Source: Spiro-02 sp034114085 (GTDB taxonomy: Bacteria > Spirochaetota > Spirochaetia > Sphaerochaetales > Sphaerochaetaceae). From it: a stretch of DNA of 64,000 nt. Below, one piece after another: positions 23,925 to 33,089 of the stretch (position 1 is the stretch's first letter; every line of letters begins with the position of its first letter). The position numbers were made by a program, and so were the translations under genes. The notes under the pieces were generated by a model. That model made no database searches. It worked only from the letters and a program-made list of their open reading frames with translations, and was not told the origin of the DNA. The stretch spans positions 65,482 to 129,481 of the forward strand of contig JAXEWB010000002.1 of the NCBI GenBank assembly GCA_034114085.1. The letters are read 5' to 3'.

Positions 23925-25031
23925 TCAGTTCGCGGTGACTGAGGTTCTGTATGCGCCAAGAAGCGTATCGATGATCGCCTCATCCTCCACGTTGTAAAAA
24001 TCCCGATAAAAGGATGCGATCTCCCGCTCCATGTCGAATTGTGGGAATAATCGAGGGTGGAGGTCGTGCGCCAACCATTGGAGGCTGAGTATCCAGCGGC
24101 TATCTGGCTGGGTGTAGCTCACGTAGTCCGCGGGAGTCGCCCTTGCCTGATGGGACTGGACCGCCTTGAGTTCTGCCCAACTCGGGTCGGAATAGATTTG
24201 CTTCAGGAACTTGTCCGCGGGAGTCTTGTAGCTGACGATATATACATAGTCAGGATTCCACGTCGCGATTTGCTCAAACGAGACCTTTGTCCATGTTTTT
24301 GAGGCGGAGCCCGAGCCTTTCCATACCGGAATACCACCCGCGGCTTCAACCATGGCGGTCTGGATCCATGAATCGGGACAAACTTCGAAAGCGGCAATTC
24401 CGTCAGTTACGCTGAATTGCAGGACCAGGACGGTCGGCCTGTCGTTTTCCGTCAGCGTTTCCGTCATTTGCCTGACATTTTCTTTCCGCCTGTCATACAG
24501 GGTGATGACTTCTTGGGCCCTCGCTTCGTTCCCGAGAAGCTTGCCCAATTGCAGCAGCTCCTCGTTCCATGCCTCCGCGGATTCCAAGTCCATGGTGAAG
24601 CTAGGGATGCCCAGTTGATCAAGTTTTTTTGCTGTGCCCTCGAAGTTGGAAGTCTTCATCAGCACCAGATCAGGATCATAGCTGGCGATTTCCTCCGCGC
24701 TGGCGTTTTGGGGAATCCTTTTACTATCCTTGAGTTGCGGTACGATCAAGCTGTAGAAGTCCCCGAGTCCTTGATCCGTCCTGCTCAGAGCCTGCATGAT
24801 TTCTTTTGCTTCCGGGAACAGAAAAAAAGCGTCGGCCGGCATGATCGCCGCCTTGCCTGCGACAATGACCTTCCGTGGTGGACGTTGCAGGGATGTAGTT
24901 CTTCCGTTCGCATCCACCGCGCTGATGGGTGCCTGTGTTTGTTGTTCCGCGACGGCTTGGCTGGACAGCGGGGTGGCGATGACGAGCATCGCCAGAACAA
25001 GGACAATGCCGATTCTCGTAAAATGATTCAT
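23925..25031 (-). CDS. ABC transporter substrate-binding protein, iron-siderophore/cobalamin type
   Basis: 368 aa from the ATG at 25031, 6 nt after AGGAG. A signal peptide occupies residues 1-28 (hydrophobic run ending SSQAVAE). The TroA/FecB-like fold is indicated by the early VDANGRTTSLQRPPRKVIVA strand, ASYDPDLVLMKTS in the first lobe and IATWNPDYVYIVS in the second. It binds a metal chelate or similar ligand in the periplasm. On the same strand, about 7 kb further along, are a FecCD permease and an FecE-type ATPase lacking a binding protein, so these three are probably one operon split by the island. Confidence 0.9.
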   Translation of the reverse strand: MNHFTRIGIVLVLAMLVIATPLSSQAVAEQQTQAPISAVDANGRTTSLQRPPRKVIVAGKAAIMPADAFFLFPEAKEIMQALSRTDQGLGDFYSLIVPQLKDSKRIPQNASAEEIASYDPDLVLMKTSNFEGTAKKLDQLGIPSFTMDLESAEAWNEELLQLGKLLGNEARAQEVITLYDRRKENVRQMTETLTENDRPTVLVLQFSVTDGIAAFEVCPDSWIQTAMVEAAGGIPVWKGSGSASKTWTKVSFEQIATWNPDYVYIVSYKTPADKFLKQIYSDPSWAELKAVQSHQARATPADYVSYTQPDSRWILSLQWLAHDLHPRLFPQFDMEREIASFYRDFYNVEDEAIIDTLLGAYRTSVTAN

Positions 25032-25472
25032 ATAGGACTCCTGGGGCTGATTATTTATTCCGTTCCCGCCGGCCGCGTCCTCATGGCGGCCCGCGCAGTT
25101 TTGGTAGAGTGCTTTTGTTGCATTCGGTTGCATTCTACCATTGTATTTTCAAAAATAGAATAACTATGAATAAAAAAAGTTTTGTCGGTATCGTGACGCT
25201 GGATTCTGTTCAGACGACATATCCGGTCAATAGCCGTATCGTCCCGACAATGTCTTTATTTTGACGATTGCCAATGCGTGCGTAGGTCCACGATTTCTGA
25301 TACGGGGTGTCGTTCGCGTCGCCTGTAGCTGTAAAAAGCGGAGAAGGTCGTCCGCTACAGCATGGGGTTTCAAGCAACCGCTGGAAAGGACCATTGGAAA
25401 AGGCTTCGATACACTTTACTACACTGCGTTTTCCCGATAATCTGTATAGCGACAACGAAAAGAGGTAATCCG
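25032..25472. other. Divergent promoter region between the binding protein and proA
   Basis: 441 bases between two divergent genes. An A/T-rich stretch at 25135-25180 probably holds the promoter of the binding-protein gene. I looked for a cobalamin riboswitch and a Fur-type 19-bp box and saw neither convincingly. Confidence 0.45.
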
Positions 25473-26801
25473 ATGGAATATGGTACATTGGTTGAAGATA
25501 TCGCCCGCTTGAGAAAGTCGTTCCGAACACTCTCCACTTCGTCCGCCGCGATACGGAATGCGCTGTTGCTACGTATTGCGCAAGGGTTGGAAAATGACAA
25601 GGCCACGCTGTTTGAGGCAAACCAGGCCGACATGCGGGCCGCGCAGGAAGCGGGTGAAAAGACGCCGTTGCTCAAACGTCTGAAATTCGATGAGGACAAA
25701 CTCGCCGGTGTCTGCGAGGGGATTCGGCAGGTAAGCCGGCTGGCCGACCCAATCAACGCAGTGACCCAGCGTCGGTTGCTGGATAATGGGTTCCTGCTTG
25801 AACAGGTCACATTTCCCATCGGGGTGATCGGTATGATTTTTGAAGCCCGTCCTGATGCGTTGGTACAGATTGTTTCATTATGCTTGAAAAGCGGCAACGG
25901 TATCATTCTCAAGGGCGGCAAGGAGGCGGTTTTGACGAACCGCGCTTTGGTAGCCTCGATTCGCACATCCTGTGAAGGTTCTCCCCTTGGCAGCGACTGG
26001 CTGATCTTGCTGGAAAGCCATGATGATGTCAATGCGATGCTTGCCATGGACAAGGACATCGATCTGCTGATTCCTCGTGGCACCAATGCGTTCGTCAGAT
26101 ATGTGATGGATCATACCAAGATTCCCGTACTGGGGCATGCTGACGGTATCTGCGCCATGTACATCGACAAGAGCGCCGATCTCGATATGGCGCTGAAGTG
26201 CGCCGTTGATTCCAAAATCCAGTATCCGGCCGCCTGCAATGCGCTGGAGACGCTGTTGGTTCACGCCGATGTCGCGCAAGCGCTGTTGCCGAAGCTCGCC
26301 CAGGCCATGGCGGAGAACGGCGTCGTCCTGAAGGGCGATGAACGTGTGCGCGGTTACATCGACTGTGAGGTCGCGACGGAGGATGATTTCCATACGGAAT
26401 TTCTTTCGCTGACGCTGGCGGTCAAGATCGTCGATTCCTATGGAGCCGCGGTAGACCATATCGCAGCCCACGGTTCTCATCATACCGACTGCGTCATTAC
26501 CGAGGATGTCCATACTGCGCAACGTTTTCTGCGTGATGTCGATTCCGCTGATGTATTCTGGAACTGCAGCACCCGTTTCTCCGACGGGTTCCGTTTCGGG
26601 TTGGGGGCTGAAGTCGGAATCAGCACTGGTAAAATTCACGCCAGAGGTCCTGTCGGGCTGGCTGGTCTGATGAGCAGCAAGTGGCTGTTGAGGGGGCATG
26701 GCGAGACTGTGGCTGAATATTCAGGTCCCCATGCGAAGAAATACCTTCATGAAGAGCTTTCGACTGGCGGCGTCAGCCTCGCCGGTGTATTCGAGGAGTA
26801 G
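25473..26801 (+). CDS. proA: Glutamate-5-semialdehyde dehydrogenase (gamma-glutamyl phosphate reductase)
   Basis: 442 aa from the ATG at 25473, preceded by AGAGG. The NADP-dependent aldehyde-dehydrogenase fold is indicated by IGVIGMIFEARPDALVQI near residue 115, GNGIILKGGKEA, and the catalytic Cys in IQYPAACNALETLL near 254. It reduces gamma-glutamyl phosphate to glutamate semialdehyde in proline synthesis. proB starts 2 bp after its stop; proC is separate at 33090-33896. Confidence 0.96.
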   Translation: MEYGTLVEDIARLRKSFRTLSTSSAAIRNALLLRIAQGLENDKATLFEANQADMRAAQEAGEKTPLLKRLKFDEDKLAGVCEGIRQVSRLADPINAVTQRRLLDNGFLLEQVTFPIGVIGMIFEARPDALVQIVSLCLKSGNGIILKGGKEAVLTNRALVASIRTSCEGSPLGSDWLILLESHDDVNAMLAMDKDIDLLIPRGTNAFVRYVMDHTKIPVLGHADGICAMYIDKSADLDMALKCAVDSKIQYPAACNALETLLVHADVAQALLPKLAQAMAENGVVLKGDERVRGYIDCEVATEDDFHTEFLSLTLAVKIVDSYGAAVDHIAAHGSHHTDCVITEDVHTAQRFLRDVDSADVFWNCSTRFSDGFRFGLGAEVGISTGKIHARGPVGLAGLMSSKWLLRGHGETVAEYSGPHAKKYLHEELSTGGVSLAGVFEE

Positions 26802-26803
26802 CC

Positions 26804-28174
26804 ATGTCCGTGGAAAAACATCAGCAGTATTCCTCCATCAGCGCTTCCATTGATGCTTCCGTGCCCGTTCCCGCTGTCGTTCCGGCAAGTCTGCCCAAGA
26901 GCGGTTCCTGTACGCTTTCCCATAAAAGCGCCGACGCTGCGTCCTGTGCCGACGCGGATGATGTTTCCAAGAAAAGTACCGATGTTGTTTCCGGCACAAG
27001 TGCAAACGCTACTTCCGCAGATACCTGTTGCGCTCATCGCCTGTCCGTTGGGCCGAGGGATTTCTCCAAGGTCCGTAAGCTGGTGCTGAAGGTCGGTACA
27101 AATCTGCTTTCGGGTGAGAATGGCATCGACGAAGCCTGTATCGACCGGATTGTCACCCAGATTGCGACGCTAATGCGGCGGGGATATCAGGTGCTGTTGG
27201 TCAGTTCCGGAGCCATCGGCATGGGGGCCAAGGAACTTGGCTACAAGACTGCGATCAAGCAGGTCGCCATGCGTCAGGCTTGCGCCGCGATTGGCCAGCC
27301 GATTCTGATGTACAGTTATCGGGAGGCCTTCAAACGGCATGGAATCATCTGTTCCCAGGTGCTGCTGACTCGCAAGGACTTGAACAACCGCCGTACCTAT
27401 GTGAACCTCCGCAATTCCGTGGAGACGTTGCTTGAGCTTGGCGTCGTCCCGATTTTCAATGAGAACGATACGGTCAGCACCGCCGAGATTGGTTCCGCGT
27501 TCGGCGACAACGACCGCATGAGCGCCATGGTCGCCAGTAAAATCGACGCTGACCTGCTGATTATCCTGACCGACATAGACGGCGTATATACGGGCAATCC
27601 CAAGACTTGTCCCGATGCTAGGCTTCTGCCTGAGATTCAACGTCTGGACGAGACTATCTATTCCTATGCGGGGGGGGCCGGCAGCACGTTCTCTACCGGC
27701 GGCATGAAGACGAAGCTGCTTGCGGCTAAAATCGCCGCCGTTGCTGGATGCGGTTCCATCATTGCCAGCGGGTATGAGCCTGATGCATTGATTCGGCTGG
27801 TCGAAGGTGAGCCGATGGGGACGTTCATCCATCCGTTGAAACGGCTATCGCAACGGGCGCGTTGGATTCTGAACAACTCCCATCTGGGAAGCATCACGGT
27901 TGATGACGGTGCCGTTTGCGCTCTGCGTTCCCATAAAAGCCTGTTGCCCAGCGGCATGGTTTCGGTCGACGGTGTATTCGGGGAAGGTGACGTGGTACAG
28001 GTCAAGGATCTGAACGGCAAGGTTTTCGCAAAGGCCGCCCCGTATTTCAATAGCACGGATTTGTCGAAGCTGGTAGGGTGCAAGAGCGGTGACATCGTCA
28101 AGAAAGTGGGGAAGGGGCATAAGGAGATGGTTTTCAGACCGGAGGATTTGGTGTTTGTAGACGATGCAGAGTAA
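26804..28174 (+). CDS. proB: Glutamate 5-kinase with PUA domain and an unusual N-terminal extension
   Basis: 456 aa. The amino-acid kinase domain starts only near residue 88 (VRKLVLKVGTNLL). It contains VSSGAIGMG, FNENDTVS and the lysine-bearing GTGGMKTK-like segment (FSTGGMKTKLLAAKIA). The last 80 residues form a PUA domain. Typical ProB proteins with PUA are about 370 aa; the first 87 residues here are extra, low in complexity (Ser, Ala, Asp, Val) with four cysteines. The ATG at 26804 has GAGGAG just upstream, at the proA stop, which supports the long form. It phosphorylates glutamate, the first step of proline synthesis. Confidence 0.93.
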   Translation: MSVEKHQQYSSISASIDASVPVPAVVPASLPKSGSCTLSHKSADAASCADADDVSKKSTDVVSGTSANATSADTCCAHRLSVGPRDFSKVRKLVLKVGTNLLSGENGIDEACIDRIVTQIATLMRRGYQVLLVSSGAIGMGAKELGYKTAIKQVAMRQACAAIGQPILMYSYREAFKRHGIICSQVLLTRKDLNNRRTYVNLRNSVETLLELGVVPIFNENDTVSTAEIGSAFGDNDRMSAMVASKIDADLLIILTDIDGVYTGNPKTCPDARLLPEIQRLDETIYSYAGGAGSTFSTGGMKTKLLAAKIAAVAGCGSIIASGYEPDALIRLVEGEPMGTFIHPLKRLSQRARWILNNSHLGSITVDDGAVCALRSHKSLLPSGMVSVDGVFGEGDVVQVKDLNGKVFAKAAPYFNSTDLSKLVGCKSGDIVKKVGKGHKEMVFRPEDLVFVDDAE

Positions 28175-29081
28175 CTATCGGATCTACCACAGGAAACAGG
28201 ATCTCGGCAAACGCATCAGCCAGTTGCATCGGGAGGAACAGTTGGCGATTGGTATCCTTGATGTCGGCACGACGCAGGAGTTGGAAAACAGTATCGCTTG
28301 GTATGTGGAAAACATGAACTGCTGCTTGCATGTCATCACCCAAGACGATCGTATTCAGGTTCAGGAAATGCAGGAAGCGTGGCCGGAGATTACATGGCTT
28401 GTCTTTTCTTCTGTTACTACATTAGGCGAGCGACTTAACGCTTTGGCCGATGAATGCTATACAACCTATTTCATGGTGGTCCGGAGCGACCAGGAAATGC
28501 TTCGTTTTGAAGGAACTGTACTGATGCCGATGATGTCACGTCCCGACCATCCGGCTGTGATAGCCCCGGTGCTTTCCAATATGCTTGGTGAACTGATTCC
28601 GTCTGTTCGTGCGCCGCACCTTCACGGCAAAGACCTCGATCCGATTTCTTTCATGCCGGGTTCTCACAATACCGCGACGCTCTATCCATTCCTTGGCTTG
28701 GGGATTTACGACAGGGCCTTGTTCCAGCGTCTTCGGGGCTATGATGAGCAGATTATCAGCAATTACTGGCAGTGTCTTGACTTCGGTGCCAGATGCTGGC
28801 TCTATGGGTATCAGATTCTGACGGTTCACACGCTGGCGCTTGGATTCCCTGGCCGTCAATCGGTGATAGAGGATCGTTCGGAGCAGCCTGGGGTGGAACG
28901 TTGTTATACCAAGCTGCTGTCCGTGCAGCAGATCGGAGGAAAGAATTTCGTCCATAAATGGCGACGGCATATGGATAAAGCCCTGTTGAACGATGAAGTC
29001 CGCAAACGGATGTCCGTATTGTTCAAAACTGATTTCTTTACGCTGATCAAGACCTGGAAGTCTCCTGAGGGGGACGCATGA
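28164..29081 (+). CDS. Glycosyltransferase-like protein (GT-A/GT2-type), unknown role
   Basis: 305 aa, starting inside the last codons of proB (11-bp overlap). There is no strong DxD, but the layout resembles family-2 glycosyltransferases: a segment ERLNALADECYTTYFMVVRS where the donor site lies, and a C-terminal acceptor-like block with LFQRLRGYDEQII, then LDFGARCWLYGYQI. No membrane segments are visible. It is co-transcribed with proB and with a cell-wall amidase whose start overlaps its stop, suggesting envelope work. The function remains a guess. Confidence 0.55.
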   Translation: MQSNYRIYHRKQDLGKRISQLHREEQLAIGILDVGTTQELENSIAWYVENMNCCLHVITQDDRIQVQEMQEAWPEITWLVFSSVTTLGERLNALADECYTTYFMVVRSDQEMLRFEGTVLMPMMSRPDHPAVIAPVLSNMLGELIPSVRAPHLHGKDLDPISFMPGSHNTATLYPFLGLGIYDRALFQRLRGYDEQIISNYWQCLDFGARCWLYGYQILTVHTLALGFPGRQSVIEDRSEQPGVERCYTKLLSVQQIGGKNFVHKWRRHMDKALLNDEVRKRMSVLFKTDFFTLIKTWKSPEGDA

Positions 29082-29851
29082 GCCGATTGTTCCGCATATT
29101 TTTTCCGCTGACCGTTTTGGTATCCTGCTTTCTGTTTCCCCTAGGAGCCACCGATACAAGCCGTGCGAATACCGTAGGACCGTTCGCCATGCCCGTTGGT
29201 ACGGTGGTTCTGGACGCCGGACATGGCGGCCATGACCCCGGTACCTCCGCCACTTGGCCGTTTTCCGGCCCGATGGACGAGAAAGATATCACCCTCGACC
29301 TTGTCAAGCGCATTAAAGGAATCCTCTCGATTGAGGCTCCTGCGCTGAATGTGGTTCTTACTCGGAGCGACGATACCTATGTCAGCTTGCAGGGGCGTTG
29401 TGATATTGCGGTTGCCACCGAACCAACTATCGGCACCAGCGCCATTTTTGTATCAATTCATGTCAATTCTGCGCAAACGACTACTGCTGGCGGCTTTGAG
29501 TTCTTGATCAAACCCCAGTCCCGGATAGTTCAGATACTTGGTTCCGATTCCCCCGCTTCCGCCGCCGCCCGTTTCGCCCGGTATTCAAACTCTGAGTTGT
29601 CCCGTCAGCTCAACCAGCAGAACCTTCTGCTCGGACAAGCAATGGAACAGGCGCTTTGCGCGGCCTTTCCCAAAACCCGAAACAGGGGGATCAAGGAGAC
29701 CGACATCTACGTCCTGAACAATAGCCGCATGCCCGCCGTACTTGTCGAAGTCGGATTCATCTCCAACGAAACCGACGCCCGCAATCTTGCGTCACCCTCG
29801 TGGCGGCAGGAAATGGCTCGGGCTATCGCCAGCGCCATTCTCACTTTTTAA
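29078..29851 (+). CDS. N-acetylmuramoyl-L-alanine amidase (Amidase_3)
   Basis: 257 aa, overlapping the preceding gene as ATGA. A signal sequence or anchor occupies residues 1-25. Zinc-binding residues are in VVLDAGHGGHDPG (His near 51), EKDITLDL (Glu near 70), FVSIHVNS (His near 127) and the catalytic Glu in VEVGFISNETD near 225. It cleaves the bond between N-acetylmuramic acid and L-alanine in peptidoglycan, outside the cytoplasmic membrane. No SPOR, AMIN or LysM domain is present. Confidence 0.93.
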   Translation: MSRLFRIFFPLTVLVSCFLFPLGATDTSRANTVGPFAMPVGTVVLDAGHGGHDPGTSATWPFSGPMDEKDITLDLVKRIKGILSIEAPALNVVLTRSDDTYVSLQGRCDIAVATEPTIGTSAIFVSIHVNSAQTTTAGGFEFLIKPQSRIVQILGSDSPASAAARFARYSNSELSRQLNQQNLLLGQAMEQALCAAFPKTRNRGIKETDIYVLNNSRMPAVLVEVGFISNETDARNLASPSWRQEMARAIASAILTF

Positions 29852-29866
29852 TACGTCACGTTAACG

Positions 29867-31306
29867 CTACCGCCTGCGGCGGGTGGCAATCAGCAGACTC
29901 ATTTTTAGTTTTTTGAGGTCATGCGAGAGACTGACCTTGTAGATGTGTGGATTGATTTGTCGCTTGTAGCTCTTGTGGAATCCTTTCAGACTGGCCGCCG
30001 CATACGTTTGAACGTCTTTGAGCGAGGGACTGTCGCCGACGCGCTTGCCATCCATCATCTTGCAGGAGAGCAGGGGAACACAGGACGAGTATTCACCCGC
30101 ATGCATCACGAAGAAATCAGCCTCCGCAAAGGGATGGTAGAAGGTATAGTCCTGGTCATTGGATAGACGCTCATTGTCCAGCGTGATTAGATCCGCCAGT
30201 GCTCCGTTTTCGTTGTCGAAGAACCGCCAGACCTGTTTGACATCGGGGTTCGTCGTTTTCTCGAAACTATTGGAAATCTTCATGGTGGGGATGAAAATGC
30301 CGTTGGCGTTGCACTTTGCGCACAGCTTGTAGACACCGTTCAGGGAACTTTGCGTACCGCCCGTAACCAGATGGGTGCCGATGCCCCAGCTGTCGATGGG
30401 GACCTGGTCGTGGACCAGTGTCTGGATGATTTCTTCCGTCAGGTCGTTGGACACACATATCTTGGCGTCGGTCAGACCTGCGTCGTCAAGCCTTTTGCGG
30501 ATGACCCGCGGCAGGTAGCTCAAATCACCGCTGTCGATGCGCACTCCGATGCTCTTGCCTTCTTTTTTCATTTCAAGGCCTACGACGATGGCGTTTTCGA
30601 TTCCCGAACCAAGGGTGTCGTAGGTGTCGATCAGCAAGACCGCGTTATCAGGATAGAGTCGGGCAAATTCGCGGAATGCTTCAAGTTCGCTGTCGAAGGA
30701 CATGATCCAGCTATGAGCCATGGTCCCCGCCACGGGAATGCCGAACCGTTTGCCGGCGAGAGTGTTGCTGGTGGAGACCGTCCCTCCGATGAAGGATGCG
30801 CGGGATGCCGACAACGCGCCATTTTCGCCTTGCGCCCGGCGCAGTCCGAACTCCATGATCTTGCCGCCGTTGGATGCGAGGACCATGCGGGAGGCCTTTG
30901 TCGCTATCAGCGTCTGGAAATTCACTGTGTTGAGCAACAGCCCTTCAATCAATTGGGCGTCGATCAGCGTTGTGTGGACGCGGACCAGCGGCTCGCCGGG
31001 GAACACGACCGTCCCTTCATCCATTGCATAAATCGCTCCGCTGAACCGATAGCTGCGCAGGAAGTCAAGAAACGCCGGATCAAATTGCCCCAGAGCATCT
31101 AGGTATGCGATATCCTCCGTCGAAAAGGAAAGCCCTTCAAGCTTGTCGATCAGTTCATTAAGCCCCGCGAAGATGGCATACCCGCCATTGAATGGATTGT
31201 TCCGGTAAAACATGTCGAAAACGACCTGAGGGTTGTGCCCGCTCAAGAAGTATCCCTGCATCATGGACAGTTCATAGAAATCGGTAGTCAACGCTGAAAC
31301 GGTCAT
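29867..31306 (-). CDS. pncB: Nicotinate phosphoribosyltransferase
   Basis: 479 aa from the ATG at 31306, preceded by AAAGGAGC. Family landmarks: the N-terminal LTTDFYELSMMQGYF, NTVNFQTLIATKASRMV near residue 118, EFGLRRAQG, the catalytic region GTMAHSWIMSF with its His near 178, and GVRIDSGDLSYL. It makes nicotinate mononucleotide from nicotinate and phosphoribosyl pyrophosphate for NAD salvage. It is convergent with the amidase gene, 15 bp apart. Confidence 0.95.
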   Translation of the reverse strand: MTVSALTTDFYELSMMQGYFLSGHNPQVVFDMFYRNNPFNGGYAIFAGLNELIDKLEGLSFSTEDIAYLDALGQFDPAFLDFLRSYRFSGAIYAMDEGTVVFPGEPLVRVHTTLIDAQLIEGLLLNTVNFQTLIATKASRMVLASNGGKIMEFGLRRAQGENGALSASRASFIGGTVSTSNTLAGKRFGIPVAGTMAHSWIMSFDSELEAFREFARLYPDNAVLLIDTYDTLGSGIENAIVVGLEMKKEGKSIGVRIDSGDLSYLPRVIRKRLDDAGLTDAKICVSNDLTEEIIQTLVHDQVPIDSWGIGTHLVTGGTQSSLNGVYKLCAKCNANGIFIPTMKISNSFEKTTNPDVKQVWRFFDNENGALADLITLDNERLSNDQDYTFYHPFAEADFFVMHAGEYSSCVPLLSCKMMDGKRVGDSPSLKDVQTYAAASLKGFHKSYKRQINPHIYKVSLSHDLKKLKMSLLIATRRRR

Positions 31307-31701
31307 GTGGCCGCTCCTTTCCCCGTCGGGGGGACAATGATCTTGCCCCGGACAGAATCCGGGACAGCGTAAGCAAGAAACCATCCGCACCCTATCATGA
31401 TAGGATGGAACCCAGTTCTTGCATATGAAAAAAACATCTCAAGCCCTGACCTCGCACTGATCCTTCTGGCTTTGAAACTCCGTCCGATATCTGCGCCGGC
31501 ATCAGTCCTTCATTCGACGCCAGCGCAGCGTCTTGCGCAAACTCCACACCCGACACCAGCAGGCCCTACCAGTTATTGAGCGTTGACGCCACGACAACTC
31601 CAGTCCCTGGCCGATAACCCCTCGCCGGTCCACCACTGTTCCCTTGCTGTTTCGTACCGCCATTATGGAGATGACGCTTCGCTTCGCATGACTGGCAGAA
31701 G
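31307..31701. other. Intergenic region without a supported gene
   Basis: 395 bases upstream of the minus-strand nicotinate phosphoribosyltransferase gene and downstream of serS. No coding frame with a ribosome-binding site, RNA gene or repeat was recognised. Confidence 0.5.
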
Positions 31702-32976
31702 CTAGCGGGCGATGCGATCCATCCCCATGTACGGAACCAGCTTGGCGGGGATCTTGATCGAACCGTCGGCTTGCTGATGATTCTCCAGAATCGCCACCAT
31801 GGCACGGGAGACAGCGACCGCGGTGCCGTTGAGCATGTGGACGAACTGAACCTTGCCGTCCTCATCCCTGTATCTGATGCCAAGGCTTCTCGCCTGATAG
31901 TCGGTACAGTTGCTGGTGCTGGTCACTTCGCCATATTCGCCTTCATCGCCGCGACCCGGCATCCATGCCTCGATGTCGAACTTGCGGTATGCCGGGGCGC
32001 CGAGATCGCCGGTACAGGTGTCCACCACCCGGTAGGCGAGGTCAAGCCCCTGGAAGATTTCTTCTTCAATAGCGAGCAGGTGCTCGTGGAATTCATCTGA
32101 CTGTCCTGGCTCGCAGAGGATGAACATCTCCAGCTTGGAGAACTGATGCACCCTGTACAGCCCCTTGGAATACTGTCCGGCTCCACCCGCTTCGCGGCGG
32201 AAACAGTGGGAGAGCCCCGTCATCTTGATCGGGAGCTGGCTCTTGTCGAGAATCTGGTTGCTATAATAGCCGCCCAGCGTGATCTCCGCGGTTCCGACAA
32301 GGCAAGTATCCGTACCCTCGATGGTGTAGATGTTGCTTTCCGCACCCCTGGGATTGAAACCGATGCCGTTGAGGATTTCCTCCTTGGCGATATCCGGGGT
32401 GATGAACGGCATAAAGCCGTGCTTGATTACGATGTCCATCGCATAACGCTCCAACGCCAGTTGGAGCAGCACCGCCTCGTTCTTTACATAGTAGAACTTC
32501 GGGCCTGAAACCCGTGTCGCCGTGTCGAAGTCCAGCAAATCGAGCTTTTCACCAATTTGTACATGGTCTAGCGGCTTGAAATCGAACTTGGGCGGTTCTC
32601 CCCGGAACTTGACCGCGAGGCTGTCCTTGTCTTCCTTGCCGACCGGTGCGCTGGGGTGGGCGTAGTTGGGAATCGTGCGCCCCTTCTGCTGGTACTCTTT
32701 TTCCAGCTCAGCCAACTCCGCCTCTTTCTGTGCGATGAGTTCCTTGATCGTCTTGCCCTCGGCAATCAACGTCTGGCGAGCCTCAGGGTCGAGCTTGCCT
32801 TTCATCTTCTGTGCGTTCTCGTTGCGCTTCGCACGAAGCCCCTCGGTTTCCTGCATCAACGCAGAACGGCGGTCCTGCAATGCGATGATCTCATCCACCG
32901 ACACATTCATGCATCTGTCGGTGATGTTTTTCGCTATCTCGTCCCTTCTGGCTTTCAGTTCTCGTAAATCAATCAT
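31702..32976 (-). CDS. serS: Seryl-tRNA synthetase
   Basis: A 424-aa class II synthetase. The N-terminal 110 residues form the helical coiled-coil arm that binds the long arm of tRNA-Ser (MIDLRELKARRDEIAKNI, then KELIAQKEAELAELEKEYQQ). Motif 2 is visible as FRREAGGAGQYSKGLYRVHQ and motif 3 in NGTAVAVSRAMVAILENHQ. Length is standard. It charges tRNA-Ser, and tRNA-Sec where that exists. Confidence 0.97.
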   Translation of the reverse strand: MIDLRELKARRDEIAKNITDRCMNVSVDEIIALQDRRSALMQETEGLRAKRNENAQKMKGKLDPEARQTLIAEGKTIKELIAQKEAELAELEKEYQQKGRTIPNYAHPSAPVGKEDKDSLAVKFRGEPPKFDFKPLDHVQIGEKLDLLDFDTATRVSGPKFYYVKNEAVLLQLALERYAMDIVIKHGFMPFITPDIAKEEILNGIGFNPRGAESNIYTIEGTDTCLVGTAEITLGGYYSNQILDKSQLPIKMTGLSHCFRREAGGAGQYSKGLYRVHQFSKLEMFILCEPGQSDEFHEHLLAIEEEIFQGLDLAYRVVDTCTGDLGAPAYRKFDIEAWMPGRGDEGEYGEVTSTSNCTDYQARSLGIRYRDEDGKVQFVHMLNGTAVAVSRAMVAILENHQQADGSIKIPAKLVPYMGMDRIAR

Positions 32977-33089
32977 GTCCGTATCCTATCCGTACTCACG
33001 GCACGTTCAATGTCGTTGTTTCAGGTTTCCCACCCGTCTGCTATGATGCTCCAAAGCCCCGTGTCTTTGCAAGCCTTGCCGCCGCCGTT

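Noticed and set aside
25032..25472. Cobalamin riboswitch or Fur box before the chelate-binding-protein gene
   Set aside because: Neither a B12-box-like sequence nor a 19-bp Fur dyad was visible.
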